A stretch of 64,000 bases of DNA, taken from positions 1,916,001 to 1,980,000 of the forward strand of contig NZ_CP157804.1 in assembly GCF_040112705.1 (NCBI RefSeq). Reading direction: 5' to 3'. Shown here one piece after another: positions 63,840 through 64,000 of this stretch. A program made the position numbers and the translations under genes. The DNA is from Flagellimonas sp. MMG031 (GTDB lineage: Bacteria; Bacteroidota; Bacteroidia; Flavobacteriales; Flavobacteriaceae). Position 1 is the first letter of the stretch, and each line of letters starts with the position of its first letter. The notes under the pieces are model-generated. The model ran no database searches and was not told where the DNA came from. It saw only the letters and a program-made list of their open reading frames with translations.

Positions 63840-64000
63840 TTGAACAAAGAACTACAACAAATTGCAAACGAAGTGGAGGGGCTTTCCGAAAAATTATCGG
63901 CCCTGAAGCAGGAGATTGGGAAGGTGATCATTGGTCAGGAAGAGACCGTTTCACAGCTGTTGATTACCTTTTTGGCAGGTGGACATGCCTTGCTGGAAGG
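63840..64000 (+). CDS. MoxR-family AAA+ ATPase, N-terminal fragment (cut by window edge)
   Basis: The frame starts at a TTG (63840-63842), as no ATG is available before the conserved region, and runs off the right edge after about 53 residues. The end [28 protein letters not shown] is the MoxR/RavA start of the AAA+ domain, just before Walker A. MoxR ATPases work as chaperones with DUF58 and VWA proteins. The short 10 bp gap from the DUF4159 gene implies one operon. Confidence 0.85.
   Translation, partial: [53 protein letters not shown]

Overview
The window looks like a chromosomal segment of a marine or sediment Bacteroidota, most likely class Flavobacteriia (Flavobacteriaceae, of the Muricauda/Flagellimonas/Zobellia kind). 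The reasons are a SusC/SusD polysaccharide utilisation locus (PUL), a lipoprotein-type (clade II) NosZ, several promoters with the Bacteroidota -7 element TAnnTTTG, many Bacteroidota-style lipoproteins and little Shine-Dalgarno signal. I saw no rRNA, tRNA, IS element, prophage or CRISPR array.

Layout. (1) 1-2936: start of a nitrous-oxide-reduction operon on the minus strand (cytochrome c, fasciclin lipoprotein, NosZ running off the left edge), divergent from an Rrf2-family Fe-S-type regulator. (2) 3107-22514: a PUL with a membrane-spanning sensor/LuxR-type regulator, SusC, SusD, a LamG-repeat surface lipoprotein that appears frameshifted, two tandem GH144-like enzymes, an esterase-like hydrolase, GH3, a sulfatase and a GH43-like enzyme. 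(3) 22850-30084: terC, then a DAB inorganic-carbon uptake operon (dabB, dabA, two small genes and a zinc-ribbon protein) with a divergent LysR regulator. (4) 30163-44331: a Gfo/Idh/MocA oxidoreductase, a TolB-like propeller protein, the conserved tesA/ybbA/ybbP-like trio, a formylglycine-generating enzyme that could mature the sulfatase, and a three-gene RND efflux system. (5) 44389-58390: a stress cluster with an ATP-cone/nuclease fusion, an MBL/beta-CASP protein, upp, CbpA/CbpM, four universal stress proteins, a TerB-like protein, a PAS histidine kinase with a response regulator fused to a CRP/FNR-type DNA-binding module, an eRF1-like protein, Hsp20, two paralogous coiled-coil-type proteins (one frameshifted) and a D-lactate dehydrogenase. 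(6) 58385-64000: cardiolipin synthase, a TldD/TldE pair, a DUF4159 protein and the start of a MoxR ATPase.

The most interesting signal is regulatory. Seven intergenic palindromes of the form TGAY-N4-RTCA lie upstream of the nos operon/Rrf2 pair and of six transcription units in the stress cluster. In most, the palindrome centre is 33-34 bp from a TAnnTTTG-like -7 element, which is the geometry of a CRP/FNR activator at about -41. Between nos and the Rrf2 gene one palindrome serves both directions with the same 33 bp spacing. The obvious candidate protein is the response regulator-CRP fusion at 51609-52655, which has no FNR-type cysteine cluster and would take its signal from the adjacent soluble PAS kinase. 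I infer an oxygen/respiration-linked regulon joining N2O respiration with dormancy and stress proteins; this is untested.

Two genes carry what look like single-base deletions (near 11994 and 56992). In both, repeats or paralogs inside the window show the original frame, so they are either real pseudogenes or homopolymer-type sequencing errors.
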